35,753 nt of DNA from JAAYEL01 sp964344625 (GCA_964344625.1 CAYFNZ010000010.1:1-35753), one strand, 5' to 3'. Shown: positions 25,600-34,387, numbered from the stretch's first letter. Translations and numbers: made by a program. Notes: a model not told the origin generated them from the letters alone.

Positions 25600-27743
25600 A
25601 TGTGAAGTACCCTGGCAGCAATTTCCTTGGTCCTGCCTTCATTCCAGAAGTTTTCGCCAAGGTAACCACAGGTCCTCCTAATAACTGTTAATTTGTCCCT
25701 ATCCTTATTGTGGCAATTTGGGCATTCCCATTGGTTATCATCATTGACCTTGATTTCACCATCGAAGCCACATTCATGGCAGTAGTCGCTTTTTGTGTTA
25801 AATTCGGCATACATTATGTGGTCGTAAATGTATTTTACAAGGGTTTCAACGGCATCTAGGTTGTTGGTCATATTAGGTATTTCCGCATAGGAAATCATAC
25901 CGCCTGTTGATAGTTTTTGAAATTGGGCTTCAAAATCGAATTTGTCAAAAACGGAAATGTGTTCCCTTACATCAACATGGTAGGAATTTGTGTAATATCC
26001 CTTGTCAGTTATGTCCTTAATTTCTCCAAATCTCGCCCTGTCAATTGAGCAAAACCTGTGGGTCAAGCTTTCTGCAGGAGTTCCATAAACCGCAAAACCA
26101 AGGCCTGTTTCAGCCCTCCAAGCATCCTTGTAGTCAACTATGGCTTTCATAACTTCCATGGCAAATGCCTGACCTTCTTCACTTGTATGGCTCTTTCCTG
26201 TCATAAGCTTGGTCAATTCGTAAAGGCCTATATAACCTATAGAAATAGTTGCATAACCATTTTCAAGGAGCTTGCCTACTTTTTCACCCTTGCCAAGTCT
26301 TGCAATAGCTCCGTATTGCCAGTGAATTGGACTTACATCACTTGTGGTATTTTTCAATAAATTGTATCTAAAAAGTAGGGCCTTTTTAACAAGATCCATC
26401 CTCTTATCGAAGATTCTCCAGAACTTGTCCATATCTCCGCCTGCAAGTATACCTATTTGAGGAAGGTTTAGGGATACTACCCCCATATTAAATCTACCAT
26501 TAAATACATATTCGCCCTTTTCATTCTTCCAAGGAGCAAGGAAGGACCTACATCCCATTGGTGAAAAGACATTGCCCTCGTAATATTTTTTCATAAGCTT
26601 AGCTGAAATATAGTCTGGATACATCCTTTTTGCAGTGCATTTTGCAGCAAGCTTTGTCAAATAGTAGTATTTAGAATCTGGATGTACATTGTGTTCATCC
26701 AAAACATATATTAGCTTTGGAAATGCTGGAGTTACATAGACATCCTTATCATTTTTAATCCCTTCATATCTTTGTTTCAAGATTTCTTCTGTTATGTATG
26801 CGGCTTCTCTTTCATATTCGTAACCTGGTTGAAAGTGCATAAACAAGGTTACAAAAGGAGCTTGGCCATTTGTAGTCATAAGGGTATTTATTTGGTATTG
26901 AATGGTTTGAATTCCATCCTTGATTTCTTTTCTAGTCCTCTTCCAAGCTATTTCTTCAGCCTTTTCGTAGTCTGGTTCAATGCCATAAACTTCTCTTTGC
27001 TCTTCAACTACAGCCTTTAAATACTTATTAAAAGACTTTCTTGCAAAAGGTGCCAAAATCCTATCTATTCCATTGATGCTTTGGCCCCCATATTGACCAC
27101 TAGCCACTTGGGCTATAATTTGTGTGGTTACTGTACAAGCTACTTGAAAGCTCTTTGGCGTATCTATTTTTTTACCGTTAATCACTGTTCCATTGGTAAG
27201 CATATCTTCAAGGTTTACTAGACAGCAATTAAACATCGGTTGAGCTATGTAATCCATGTCATGGAAATGTATCGCTCCTGAATCGTGGGCTAATACTATG
27301 TCTGCGGGAATTATAAGCCTTCTAGCTATATCTTTAGAAACCTCACCAGCTATTAGGTCTCTTTGGGTACTTACTACTTTTGCATCCTTGTTTGAGTTTT
27401 CATCTAAGACATCTACATTCGATTGGTTAAGTATGCCAACTACTTGGTCATCTATGGTATTATTATGTCTTCTAAACTCTTGAACTGACCTGTAACTTTC
27501 ATAAGCCTTAGCTGTCGCAGGATTCTTATATTTTATTAATTTATAATAAACTTGCTCTTCTATACCATGAATAGTCATAGGACCATTGATGGTTTTTGCG
27601 AAATCTTCTATTTCATCAGCTATCAATTGGGCTTGTCCTTCTTCATAGATTCCAGAAAAAGAATTCATGGCCTTCTCGATGGCTATTACTATTTTATCTT
27701 TGTCAAATGGTACTTTTAAGCCATTTCTTTTAATAACTTCCAC
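25596..27743 (-). CDS. nrdD: Anaerobic ribonucleoside-triphosphate reductase
   Basis: NrdD reduces ribonucleoside triphosphates to deoxynucleotides without oxygen, by a glycyl radical. The 715-residue product has an N-terminal ATP-cone (about 1-90, MEVIKRNGLKVPFDKDKI), the large catalytic barrel, a C-terminal zinc site (CHECG and CPNCH), and the radical loop RRTCGYLGENFW with the radical glycine at about 693. The start is GTG with GGGGGAG upstream. Two NrdR boxes upstream indicate control by NrdR. nrdG overlaps its end. Confidence 0.97.
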   Translation of the reverse strand: MEVIKRNGLKVPFDKDKIVIAIEKAMNSFSGIYEEGQAQLIADEIEDFAKTINGPMTIHGIEEQVYYKLIKYKNPATAKAYESYRSVQEFRRHNNTIDDQVVGILNQSNVDVLDENSNKDAKVVSTQRDLIAGEVSKDIARRLIIPADIVLAHDSGAIHFHDMDYIAQPMFNCCLVNLEDMLTNGTVINGKKIDTPKSFQVACTVTTQIIAQVASGQYGGQSINGIDRILAPFARKSFNKYLKAVVEEQREVYGIEPDYEKAEEIAWKRTRKEIKDGIQTIQYQINTLMTTNGQAPFVTLFMHFQPGYEYEREAAYITEEILKQRYEGIKNDKDVYVTPAFPKLIYVLDEHNVHPDSKYYYLTKLAAKCTAKRMYPDYISAKLMKKYYEGNVFSPMGCRSFLAPWKNEKGEYVFNGRFNMGVVSLNLPQIGILAGGDMDKFWRIFDKRMDLVKKALLFRYNLLKNTTSDVSPIHWQYGAIARLGKGEKVGKLLENGYATISIGYIGLYELTKLMTGKSHTSEEGQAFAMEVMKAIVDYKDAWRAETGLGFAVYGTPAESLTHRFCSIDRARFGEIKDITDKGYYTNSYHVDVREHISVFDKFDFEAQFQKLSTGGMISYAEIPNMTNNLDAVETLVKYIYDHIMYAEFNTKSDYCHECGFDGEIKVNDDNQWECPNCHNKDRDKLTVIRRTCGYLGENFWNEGRTKEIAARVLHI

Positions 27744-27779
27744 CCTTACTCCCCCTTCTCTAGTATTTATATACTTTAT

Positions 27780-27808
27780 ATATTAGTCTCCATATATGGG
27801 AAAGTCAA
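27780..27808 (-). promoter_or_regulatory. Promoter of nrdDG
   Basis: TTGACT (27803-27808) and TAATAT (27780-27785) are separated by 17 bp, 37 bases upstream of nrdD. It adjoins the nearer NrdR box. Confidence 0.75.
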
Positions 27809-27814
27809 GGAAAA

Positions 27815-27830
27815 ACCCTACATATTGTGT
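27815..27830. promoter_or_regulatory. NrdR box, promoter-proximal
   Basis: On the minus strand ACACAATATGTAGGGT closely matches the NrdR consensus ACACWATATATWGTGT (14 of 16). It lies six bases upstream of the -35. Confidence 0.8.
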
Positions 27831-27847
27831 AAAATCTCTATTCAACA

Positions 27848-27863
27848 ACACAACTTATAGTGT
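27848..27863. promoter_or_regulatory. NrdR box, promoter-distal
   Basis: On the minus strand ACACTATAAGTTGTGT is a near-palindromic NrdR site. It starts 33 bases from the first box, about three helical turns, the usual arrangement for cooperative NrdR binding. Confidence 0.82.
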
Positions 27864-27929
27864 ACAAGCCTATCTTGGGTATTTAAAAAGAAGAAGATTT
27901 TGTCATAATTAATAAAATTATGATACAAA

Positions 27930-27987
27930 TCGAATAGGGGCTAAAAGCTAGCCCCTTTCACACCACCGCACGTGCCGTTCGGCATAC
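27930..27987 (-). mobile_element. Group II intron 3' end remnant (domains V-VI)
   Basis: On the minus strand GCCGAACGGCACGTGCGGT followed by GGTGTGAAAGG resembles the 3' half of an intron domain V. It is followed by a perfect 8-bp hairpin (27936-27943 with 27949-27956) in the place of domain VI and an end CTATTCGAT. The 5' strand of domain V does not pair well and merges with the pepF terminator. No intron-encoded protein is nearby. I read it as a degenerate fragment. Confidence 0.5.
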
Positions 27988-27989
27988 CT

Positions 27990-28026
27990 AAAAAATCCCA
28001 CAGTCAAAGGCTTAACCGTGGGATTT
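27990..28026 (-). terminator. Terminator of pepF
   Basis: A 15-position stem (27993-28007 with 28012-28026, two G-U pairs in RNA, four-base loop) is followed on the minus strand by six T residues. It begins six bases past the pepF stop. Confidence 0.92.
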
Positions 28027-28032
28027 TGTTTA

Positions 28033-29778
28033 TTAAACTAATTTATCAAGTATTTCAACTTGTTTTTCAAATATTTTTAGGGCTTCATCCACTGTTGATG
28101 GGTCTGTCATGTCTACTCCCGCAATTTTTAATTGGTCTATTGGGAAATGCTTGTTACCATCTTTTAGGAACTTGAAGTAGTTTTCAAGGGCTCCTTCTTC
28201 CTTGTTTATTACCCTATTAGCTAAAATTGTTGAAGCTGTAAAGCCTGTCGCATACTTATATACATAAAAGTCTGAATAGAAATGAGGTATTCTCATCCAT
28301 TCATAGCCGATTCTTTCATCAGATACCATAGCTGGTCCAAAATATTTTTTATTTAAATCTAGGTAGATAGCTGAAAAGTCTTCACTTGTTAGGCCCTTTC
28401 CTTCTTCTACTAGCTTGTGAGTTTCTCTTTCGAACTCAGCAAACATAGTTTGTCTAAAGACTGTAGACTTAAAGCTATTTAGGTAGAAGTCCACAAGATA
28501 TAGCTTTTCTTCATCTGATTCCAGCCTATCCATTAAGTAGTTTAGTAGTAGGGCTTCATTGAAGGTTGATGCAACTTCTGCAGCAAAAATAGTATAGCCA
28601 TGTTCTAGGTATGAGTTGTTCTTCTTAGCATAGTAGCTATGCATTGAATGGCCCATCTCATGAGCTAGGGTAAATACTGAATCAAGGGTGCCATTAAAGT
28701 TTAACAAGATATATGGGTTTGAATCGTAGGATCCTGATGAATAGGCTCCCCCTCTTTTACCATCTCTTGGATAAACATCTATCCACCTATCTTCAAAGGC
28801 ACTTCTATAAATATCTTGGTATTCCTTGCCCATGATAGCAACGGATTCAATTACCATATTTTTAGCTTCTTCAAAAGTGTATTCCTTATCAAATGAACTT
28901 ATAATCGGCATGTAAACATCATACATGTGTTGTTCATCAAGTTTTAAGGCCCTCTTCTTTATCTCAAAATACTTGTGGATTGCAGGCATATTTTTGTGAA
29001 TGCTTTCTATTAGGGCATCATAAACCTTAACATCTACATCATCCTTAAATAATTCCATTTGCCTTGCAGAATCATAGCCCCTAAGCTTAGCTTCAAGGCA
29101 TAGCCCCTTTACATTTGAGTAGTATGAGCTTGCGATAGTATTTCCAAATGATGCAAAGGTATCATAAAACTTTTCAAAGGCCTCTTTTCTCACTTGCCTG
29201 TCTTCAGAATATTGTAATTTCACGAAAGTTTGTTGGCTTAATTTTTCATCTGTTGACTCAAGTTTTGGGAAGGTCATATCAGCATTTGTCAAGTAGTAAT
29301 AGATTTCTGATGGTGCTTGAGACACTGGAGAAAGAGCTGATATTATCTTTTCTTGTTCTTGGCTTAAAGTATATGGTTTGAACCTAAAGATTTTTTCAAG
29401 TGTTAATCTGTAGTCTTTTAAATCTTCCCTATTCTTAATTTCCTCAAACTTGTCTTGGTCTAGGCCCAATAAAAATGGAGTTAAAAATGAAAATTTTGTA
29501 TCGAAATCAGTGTAAACTGTTTGAATTTCCATATTCATTTTTTGGTATTTGCTTACCCTAGAATCCTCGTCTTTTCTCATGTGGGCATATACATAAACAT
29601 TTGTAATCCTTCTGCCAATTGACTCATATGCCCTTAATATTTTATCTATATTTTCAAGGGGATTTTTGATGATTTCATCCACTTGTTCAAGTTCTTTTTT
29701 AACAAGTTCCAAGTCTTCTTGTAGAAGCTCGTCACTTTCATACATGGCTTCTAAATCCCAATTCATTAAATCTGACAT
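28033..29778 (-). CDS. pepF: Oligoendopeptidase F family (M3) metallopeptidase
   Basis: This 581-residue cytosolic zinc peptidase of the M3B family cleaves short peptides. The zinc motif is intact in TLAHEMGHSMHSYY (HExxH near residue 382), with the third ligand glutamate expected about 25 residues later (FAAEVASTFNEALL). The N-terminal helical lobe LNW/MNWDLEAMYESDEL is typical. It starts one base after the response regulator stop, whose codons AGG-AGA-TAG supply its ribosome binding site. Peptide use is consistent with an amino-acid-fermenting anaerobe. Confidence 0.95.
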   Translation of the reverse strand: MSDLMNWDLEAMYESDELLQEDLELVKKELEQVDEIIKNPLENIDKILRAYESIGRRITNVYVYAHMRKDEDSRVSKYQKMNMEIQTVYTDFDTKFSFLTPFLLGLDQDKFEEIKNREDLKDYRLTLEKIFRFKPYTLSQEQEKIISALSPVSQAPSEIYYYLTNADMTFPKLESTDEKLSQQTFVKLQYSEDRQVRKEAFEKFYDTFASFGNTIASSYYSNVKGLCLEAKLRGYDSARQMELFKDDVDVKVYDALIESIHKNMPAIHKYFEIKKRALKLDEQHMYDVYMPIISSFDKEYTFEEAKNMVIESVAIMGKEYQDIYRSAFEDRWIDVYPRDGKRGGAYSSGSYDSNPYILLNFNGTLDSVFTLAHEMGHSMHSYYAKKNNSYLEHGYTIFAAEVASTFNEALLLNYLMDRLESDEEKLYLVDFYLNSFKSTVFRQTMFAEFERETHKLVEEGKGLTSEDFSAIYLDLNKKYFGPAMVSDERIGYEWMRIPHFYSDFYVYKYATGFTASTILANRVINKEEGALENYFKFLKDGNKHFPIDQLKIAGVDMTDPSTVDEALKIFEKQVEILDKLV

Positions 29779-29779
29779 C

Positions 29780-30496
29780 CTATCTCCTTTTGTCTATCAT
29801 GCTATCGTCAAAATAGTAGCCTTCCCCCCAAGAAGTTTGAATAAACTTATTGGCCTTGGTTGGCTCTAATTTTTCTCTTAATCTTCTAATATGAACATCC
29901 ACCGTCCTGATATTTGACTCATCAATACCCTTCCAAAGCTCGTTGGCAAGGTCTCTTCTTGTAAAGACCTTATTCTTATTTGATGCAAGAATATATAGAA
30001 GGTCAAACTCCTTACCAGTTAGGTCAAGCTCAATATCTTCGACCTTAACCTTTCTACCCAAAATATTGAATTCGAAAAGGCCCTTTGATAAAGAATCATC
30101 TTTTTGTGTCTGCTCAACTTGTACTTCCGTCTTAGTTGTACGGCGAAGAACTGCCCTTATCCTAGCCTTTAATTCCAACAAGTAAAATGGCGTGGTAATA
30201 TAGTCGTCACACCCGTATTCAAGAGCCAAAACCTTTTCGTTTGGTTCAGAATTTTGAGATACTACTATAGTAGGAATATCCCTAAGATCGTTCATCCTTC
30301 TCTTAAGGTCTAGGCCGGTACCGTCCTTGTACTGCATATCTATAATTGCTAAATCATAATTGTTTGTCGCAAGATCATCCATAGCTTCCCTAATATTTTT
30401 CGCAGAAGAGATTACATAATCTTCCGTCTTGAAGCTATAGATAAAATTATCTATGAATTCTTGATCTTGATTAACTATCAACAATTTATAAGTCAT
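29780..30496 (-). CDS. OmpR-family response regulator with degenerate receiver
   Basis: This 238-residue regulator has an N-terminal receiver (1-115) and a C-terminal OmpR winged helix (about 140-230, ending RTVDVHIRRLREKL...WGEGYYF). The phospho-acceptor aspartate (D53 in IIDMQ) is present. However, the acidic pair after the first strand reads N9-Q10 instead of Asp/Glu-Asp, and the invariant lysine before the proline is threonine (T102 in YITTPF). Metal binding and phospho-signal transmission are therefore probably impaired, so it may act without phosphorylation. No histidine kinase is adjacent. pepF follows after one base. Confidence 0.92.
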   Translation of the reverse strand: MTYKLLIVNQDQEFIDNFIYSFKTEDYVISSAKNIREAMDDLATNNYDLAIIDMQYKDGTGLDLKRRMNDLRDIPTIVVSQNSEPNEKVLALEYGCDDYITTPFYLLELKARIRAVLRRTTKTEVQVEQTQKDDSLSKGLFEFNILGRKVKVEDIELDLTGKEFDLLYILASNKNKVFTRRDLANELWKGIDESNIRTVDVHIRRLREKLEPTKANKFIQTSWGEGYYFDDSMIDKRR

Positions 30497-30527
30497 ATTT
30501 CCCCCTCTTTACCTTATCCTATGATAA

Positions 30528-30557
30528 AGTATAACATATTTGTAATAATTTTCTAAA
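30528..30557 (-). promoter_or_regulatory. Promoter of the response regulator-pepF operon
   Basis: TATACT (30528-30533) has TTTAGA 18 bp upstream (30552-30557). The gene starts about 31 bases downstream with GAGGGGG as binding site. Confidence 0.5.
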
Positions 30558-30585
30558 CTATACCTGCTATTATTTTTTATTACAA
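30540..30585 (-). terminator. Weak terminator-like inverted repeat after groEL
   Basis: TTGTAATAA and TTATTACAA (30540-30548, 30577-30585) form 9-bp arms with a 28-base loop directly after the groEL stop. AT-only pairing and the long loop make it a poor terminator. It overlaps the next promoter, so a regulatory role is possible. Confidence 0.3.
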
Positions 30586-32214
30586 TTAAAATCCTAATCC
30601 GCCCATAGATGGGTCCATGCCTGCTGGAAGAGGATTCTTATCAGGGATTTCAACTATTGCAGCTTCTGTTGTAAGTATTAGTGAAGCAACTGATGCAGCA
30701 TTTTCAAGGGCTGACCTAGTTACCTTAGTAGGGTCAACTATACCTTCCTTAATCATGTCTACATACTTGTCATCCAAGGCATCATAACCATGTCCCTTTG
30801 GAAGTTCTAACACTTTTGTTACGATTATAGATCCATCTAAGCCGGCATTTTCAGCTATTTGTCTAGCTGGTTCTTCCAAGGCCCTAGCAATTATTTTAGC
30901 CCCTGTTCTTTCATCCCCATCTGTAGAATTTATATAGGCATCCAGTGCTTCAATGCTGTCAAGAAGGACTGTTCCACCACCTGCAACTATACCTTCCTCA
31001 ACCGCAGCCCTTGTAGCTGAAAGGGCATCTTCTATTCTTAATTTCTTTTCTTTCATCTCAACTTCTGTAACAGCGCCAACTTGAATAACAGCAACTCCGC
31101 CAGCAAGTTTCGCCAATCTTTCTTTTAGTTTTTCTATGTCAAAAGAAGAATCTGATTGGTCAATTTGAGACTTTATAGTTTCTATCCTATTTTCGATATT
31201 TTCTTGGCTTCCTGCCCCATTAACTATAACTGTAGAATCCTTGTCAACTCTTACTTTTTTAGCTCTTCCAAGTTCTGAAATACTTACCTTAGAAAGGTCA
31301 TCTGCCAACTCTTCTTTGAAGACCCTAGTACCTGTTAGGATAGCAATATCATCTAAGATAGCCTTACGGTTGTCTCCAAATGAAGGAGCCTTTACGGCAA
31401 CTACGTTAAATGTTCCCCTGATTTTATTTATTATTAGGGTAGTAAGGGCGTCATTGTCTATATCATCTGCAACTATAAGAAGGGACTTGTGGGTTTGAAC
31501 TAGTTCTTCAAGCATTGGCAAGATTTCTTGAACGCTATTAATCTTTTTATCTGTTAGGAAGATAAATGGGTCTTCTAGTTCGGCAATCATTTTTTCTTGG
31601 TCACTTGCCATGTAGGAAGATAAAAAGCCCCTATCAAATTGCATACCTTCTACAACAGAAAGTGTAGTTCCCATGGTTTTCGACTCTTCGATTGTGATTA
31701 CCCCGTCATTTCCAACCTTCTCCATGGCATCGGAAATTAACTTTCCTACCTCTGGATCTGCTGAAGACACAGAACCTACTTGGGCTATTGACTTCTTAGT
31801 CTTAACAGGCTTTGAGGACTTCTTAATATTTTCAACAACTATTGCAGTTGCCTTTTTAATCCCCCTTTGAAGGATTACAGGATTTGCCCCTGCAGCAATA
31901 TTTTTCAAGCCTTCCCTAACTATAGATTGGGCAAGTATTGTAGCTGTAGTAGTTCCATCGCCAGCCACATCGTTGGTCTTAATGGCTACTTCTTTTAGGA
32001 GTTGAGCTCCCATATTTTCAAACCTATTTTCAAGCTCGATTTCCTTGGCTATGGTTACACCGTCATTTGTGATAAGTGGAGCTCCATAAGCCTTGTCTAT
32101 TACTACATTACGGCCCTTTGGTCCAATAGTTACCTTAACAGCATCTGATAATTTATTAATACCTATTTCTAAGCATTTTCTTGAATCTAATCCGTATTTA
32201 ATATCCTTGTTCAT
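30586..32214 (-). CDS. groEL: Chaperonin GroEL (Cpn60)
   Basis: GroEL is the double-ring ATP-driven folding chaperonin. The 542-residue product has the nucleotide site residues (VTIGPKGRNV, LITNDGVTIAKE, GDGTTTAT near 85-92, AVEEGIVAGGG). The C-terminus ends DPSMGGLGF, with only a vestige of the Gly-Gly-Met tail of many GroELs. The N-terminus MNKDIKYGLDSRKCLEIG diverges from the common MAKDIKF...AR, but the rest is well conserved. groES lies nine bases upstream. Confidence 0.97.
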   Translation of the reverse strand: MNKDIKYGLDSRKCLEIGINKLSDAVKVTIGPKGRNVVIDKAYGAPLITNDGVTIAKEIELENRFENMGAQLLKEVAIKTNDVAGDGTTTATILAQSIVREGLKNIAAGANPVILQRGIKKATAIVVENIKKSSKPVKTKKSIAQVGSVSSADPEVGKLISDAMEKVGNDGVITIEESKTMGTTLSVVEGMQFDRGFLSSYMASDQEKMIAELEDPFIFLTDKKINSVQEILPMLEELVQTHKSLLIVADDIDNDALTTLIINKIRGTFNVVAVKAPSFGDNRKAILDDIAILTGTRVFKEELADDLSKVSISELGRAKKVRVDKDSTVIVNGAGSQENIENRIETIKSQIDQSDSSFDIEKLKERLAKLAGGVAVIQVGAVTEVEMKEKKLRIEDALSATRAAVEEGIVAGGGTVLLDSIEALDAYINSTDGDERTGAKIIARALEEPARQIAENAGLDGSIIVTKVLELPKGHGYDALDDKYVDMIKEGIVDPTKVTRSALENAASVASLILTTEAAIVEIPDKNPLPAGMDPSMGGLGF

Positions 32215-32223
32215 ATCTATCCC

Positions 32224-32493
32224 CTATTCTATTACAGCTAATATATCTTCATCCTTGATTACTAGGTATTCCTTGTCTTCATCCTTGATGCTTTTTGCAG
32301 CATATTCTGAATAAAGCACCTTGTCTCCAAGTTTATATGAAACCTTTCCAGAAAGACTATCAGAAATCTCAACGACAAGTGCCAAATCAGCCTGGTCAGC
32401 CTTGGCATTTGCAATAATAATTCCTGAAACAGTTTTTTCTTCCTTGGCTATTTTTTCTAGAACGACCCTGTCGCCTAATGGTCTAATTTTCAT
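32224..32493 (-). CDS. groES: Co-chaperonin GroES (Cpn10)
   Basis: GroES is the heptameric lid of GroEL. The 89-residue product has the start KIRPLGDRVVLEK, the mobile loop EEKTVSGIII that binds GroEL, GDKVLYSEYA and the final DILAVIE. The central region is slightly short for the family. The start has GGGGG upstream. It lies 11 bases after the DNA glycosylase gene, and I find no CIRCE or CtsR-type operator before it, so it seems to belong to a longer transcription unit. Confidence 0.96.
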   Translation of the reverse strand: MKIRPLGDRVVLEKIAKEEKTVSGIIIANAKADQADLALVVEISDSLSGKVSYKLGDKVLYSEYAAKSIKDEDKEYLVIKDEDILAVIE

Positions 32494-32504
32494 AGTTTTA
32501 CCCC

Positions 32505-33395
32505 CTATTTTCCAATTGAGTTTTCTCTAGCATAATAAAATAAATATTGTTGAGCATGGCCCAGGTAGTCCCCAAATAGGTCCCTAGCGTACTCGAGAAT
32601 TTTCTTATTTGACACCGACTCCTTGATATATAGGTATTCCATGAGTCTTTTTACCCAGACATCCACTGGAAATGTATCCTCTATACCATACCCAAAAAGT
32701 AGGATACAATCCATTACCTTGGGTCCAACCCCTGGCAAGTCAAGAAGCCTTTGCTTTAAGATTTCAAGGTCCTTGTCATCAAAGTCTTGAGGACTTTCTA
32801 AATACCTTCTGGAAGCCTCAATTATTCTTGTATTTCTAAAGCCTACCCTGGTTATTTCCTTCAGGCTTTCAGGATCTTGAAAGGCTAGCTGGTCAGGTCT
32901 TGGGAAGGCATAATAGTCCTTGCCCTTGTAGGTACAGATAAAGTCCCCATAATTTTCAGAAAGCAAGTTGATGCATTTTTTTATCTGAGCAATCCTATTA
33001 TTTGCAGAAATGATAAAGGAAATTATCATTTCAAACCTGTCCTGATTTAATATCCTAAGCCCATAGGCAAAGTCCATAGCCTCTTCTAGGCTGGAATTTT
33101 CCTTATAGGCCTTGGTTTTTCTTAGTTCTTTTTTAATAAAGTCGTAATCTGTATCTAAATTAAAGTAGTGGTGCCAGGACTTAATAAAGTCATCCTCATT
33201 AATATTTAGGGCAATCAAGTCCCCATCTTCCATCGAAAATTCCGCAACCTGGCCGGCATGAACAACTATATAGGAATCTTCAGGCGTCTTATCCCACCTG
33301 AAGGCTTGTCCATTTTCAAAAATATGGGCTAGGTGAAAATTATCTAGGCCTTTTACCCTAATGCCACCACTAATATTTTCTATTTGGTATTTCAT
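32505..33395 (-). CDS. 8-oxoguanine DNA glycosylase, OGG1 type
   Basis: This base-excision repair glycosylase-lyase removes 8-oxoguanine. The 296-residue product has the OGG N-terminal domain (GQAFRW near 29-34) and the HhH-GPD domain. LPGVGPKVMDC carries the catalytic lysine (K226), and the catalytic aspartate is D245 in TFPVDVWVKR. The region from LLDLPG to PVDVW matches OGG1 rather than AlkA or MutY; no iron-sulfur cysteine cluster is seen. Its start overlaps the sortase stop by four bases, and groES follows closely. Confidence 0.92.
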   Translation of the reverse strand: MKYQIENISGGIRVKGLDNFHLAHIFENGQAFRWDKTPEDSYIVVHAGQVAEFSMEDGDLIALNINEDDFIKSWHHYFNLDTDYDFIKKELRKTKAYKENSSLEEAMDFAYGLRILNQDRFEMIISFIISANNRIAQIKKCINLLSENYGDFICTYKGKDYYAFPRPDQLAFQDPESLKEITRVGFRNTRIIEASRRYLESPQDFDDKDLEILKQRLLDLPGVGPKVMDCILLFGYGIEDTFPVDVWVKRLMEYLYIKESVSNKKILEYARDLFGDYLGHAQQYLFYYARENSIGK

Positions 33396-34234
33396 ATATC
33401 TAACTTAATTGCATGTACTGCAAATCTCCCATCATCATTTACATTGTCACATGTAGAAAGTGTAATTATCTTTGTATTTTCATCAAATTCAACTGGTCCA
33501 AAGTCAACCAAACTCTTAGATTTAAAATTTTCTAAGTAGGTCAACCAGTCTTTGGCATCCATATTTGTAGTCCTATAGTCAACACTTGCGTCAACATAGT
33601 AGGCTGAAAAAATCTTGTACCTTTGGACCCCATTTTCAGTAAATATATCTATAAAGTGCTCTTCTCTGGACTTTACAAATTTTTCATCATCAAATTTAAT
33701 AATTGGGGAAAACATTTCAGCTGTCTTAATATATGAATTGGACATATTGTGGCCATAAATGACAGTGTTCATGTCTGAAAAATCCGGTTTGTTTGTCTCT
33801 TCAATAAAGATTGAACCCGCCCAAGAATATTCTTTGGCAAGATTTCTCCTTAGGTAAAAGTCATTGTCCTTAAAGACAATTGGGTATTCAACGCTCATTC
33901 CGGGAATATTGATATAGGATACAATATCTTCATTCTTAGCCTTAAACTTGGCCAAGCTCTTCTTTGCAACCTCATCATATTGGGACTTGTACTTCTTAAA
34001 GTCTTCCCTAGTCATGATAGAAAAAATGTCAAAGTCTTCTTTCTCTTCTTTCTCTTCCTTCTTTTCATCCCTTGTTTCAACCTGCTTATAGGAATCCGAA
34101 ACCAAATCCTTGTAAGAATCAAATTCCTTGCCAGCCTTATACCTGCCATAATAGTAAGAGCCGATATTATACAGGCTGTAGGCGATTATTATTATTAAAA
34201 TAAATTGAATTAGCTTAATTATTTTTTTCTTCAT
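33392..34234 (-). CDS. Class B sortase
   Basis: This 280-residue membrane-anchored transpeptidase attaches surface proteins to the cell wall. It has an N-terminal membrane helix (about 6-26), a charged Lys/Glu-rich spacer (about 55-68) and the sortase fold. The catalytic triad is visible: H162 in YGHNM, C262 in TLSTC, R270 in DGRFAVHAI. The catalytic pattern and long N-terminal part fit class B. No substrate protein with a sorting signal lies in the window. It is the first gene of a likely sortase-glycosylase-groES-groEL transcript. Confidence 0.93.
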   Translation of the reverse strand: MKKKIIKLIQFILIIIIAYSLYNIGSYYYGRYKAGKEFDSYKDLVSDSYKQVETRDEKKEEKEEKEDFDIFSIMTREDFKKYKSQYDEVAKKSLAKFKAKNEDIVSYINIPGMSVEYPIVFKDNDFYLRRNLAKEYSWAGSIFIEETNKPDFSDMNTVIYGHNMSNSYIKTAEMFSPIIKFDDEKFVKSREEHFIDIFTENGVQRYKIFSAYYVDASVDYRTTNMDAKDWLTYLENFKSKSLVDFGPVEFDENTKIITLSTCDNVNDDGRFAVHAIKLDI

Positions 34235-34261
34235 ATTTCAACTCCTATTTTGCTATACTTA

Positions 34262-34267
34262 ATTATA
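34262..34267 (-). promoter_or_regulatory. Extended -10 promoter of the sortase operon
   Basis: TATAAT is preceded by TG one base upstream (TGGTATAAT), an extended -10 that can work without a clear -35. It lies 27 bases upstream of the sortase start. Confidence 0.6.
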
Positions 34268-34321
34268 CCATATTTGTTAATTTTTTTTATTAAATTGACC
34301 AATTTTATGGAAAATGCCAAT

Positions 34322-34349
34322 AAAAAAGACTCATGATTACTCACAAGTC
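34322..34349 (-). terminator. Terminator after dut
   Basis: An 8-position stem (34328-34335 with 34342-34349, two G-U pairs in the minus RNA, six-base loop) is followed by six T residues. It ends the phosphoesterase-dut unit. Confidence 0.75.
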
Positions 34350-34387
34350 CCTATTTTTAGCCTAATACTAATTCAAAATAATCTGTC

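Noticed and set aside
27780..27987. A complete mobile group II intron
   Set aside because: No reverse transcriptase gene, no domain I-IV and an incomplete domain V; only a remnant can be supported.
34235..34387. CIRCE or other heat-shock operator upstream of the sortase-groESL unit
   Set aside because: I read this spacer on both strands and found only a terminator and an extended -10.
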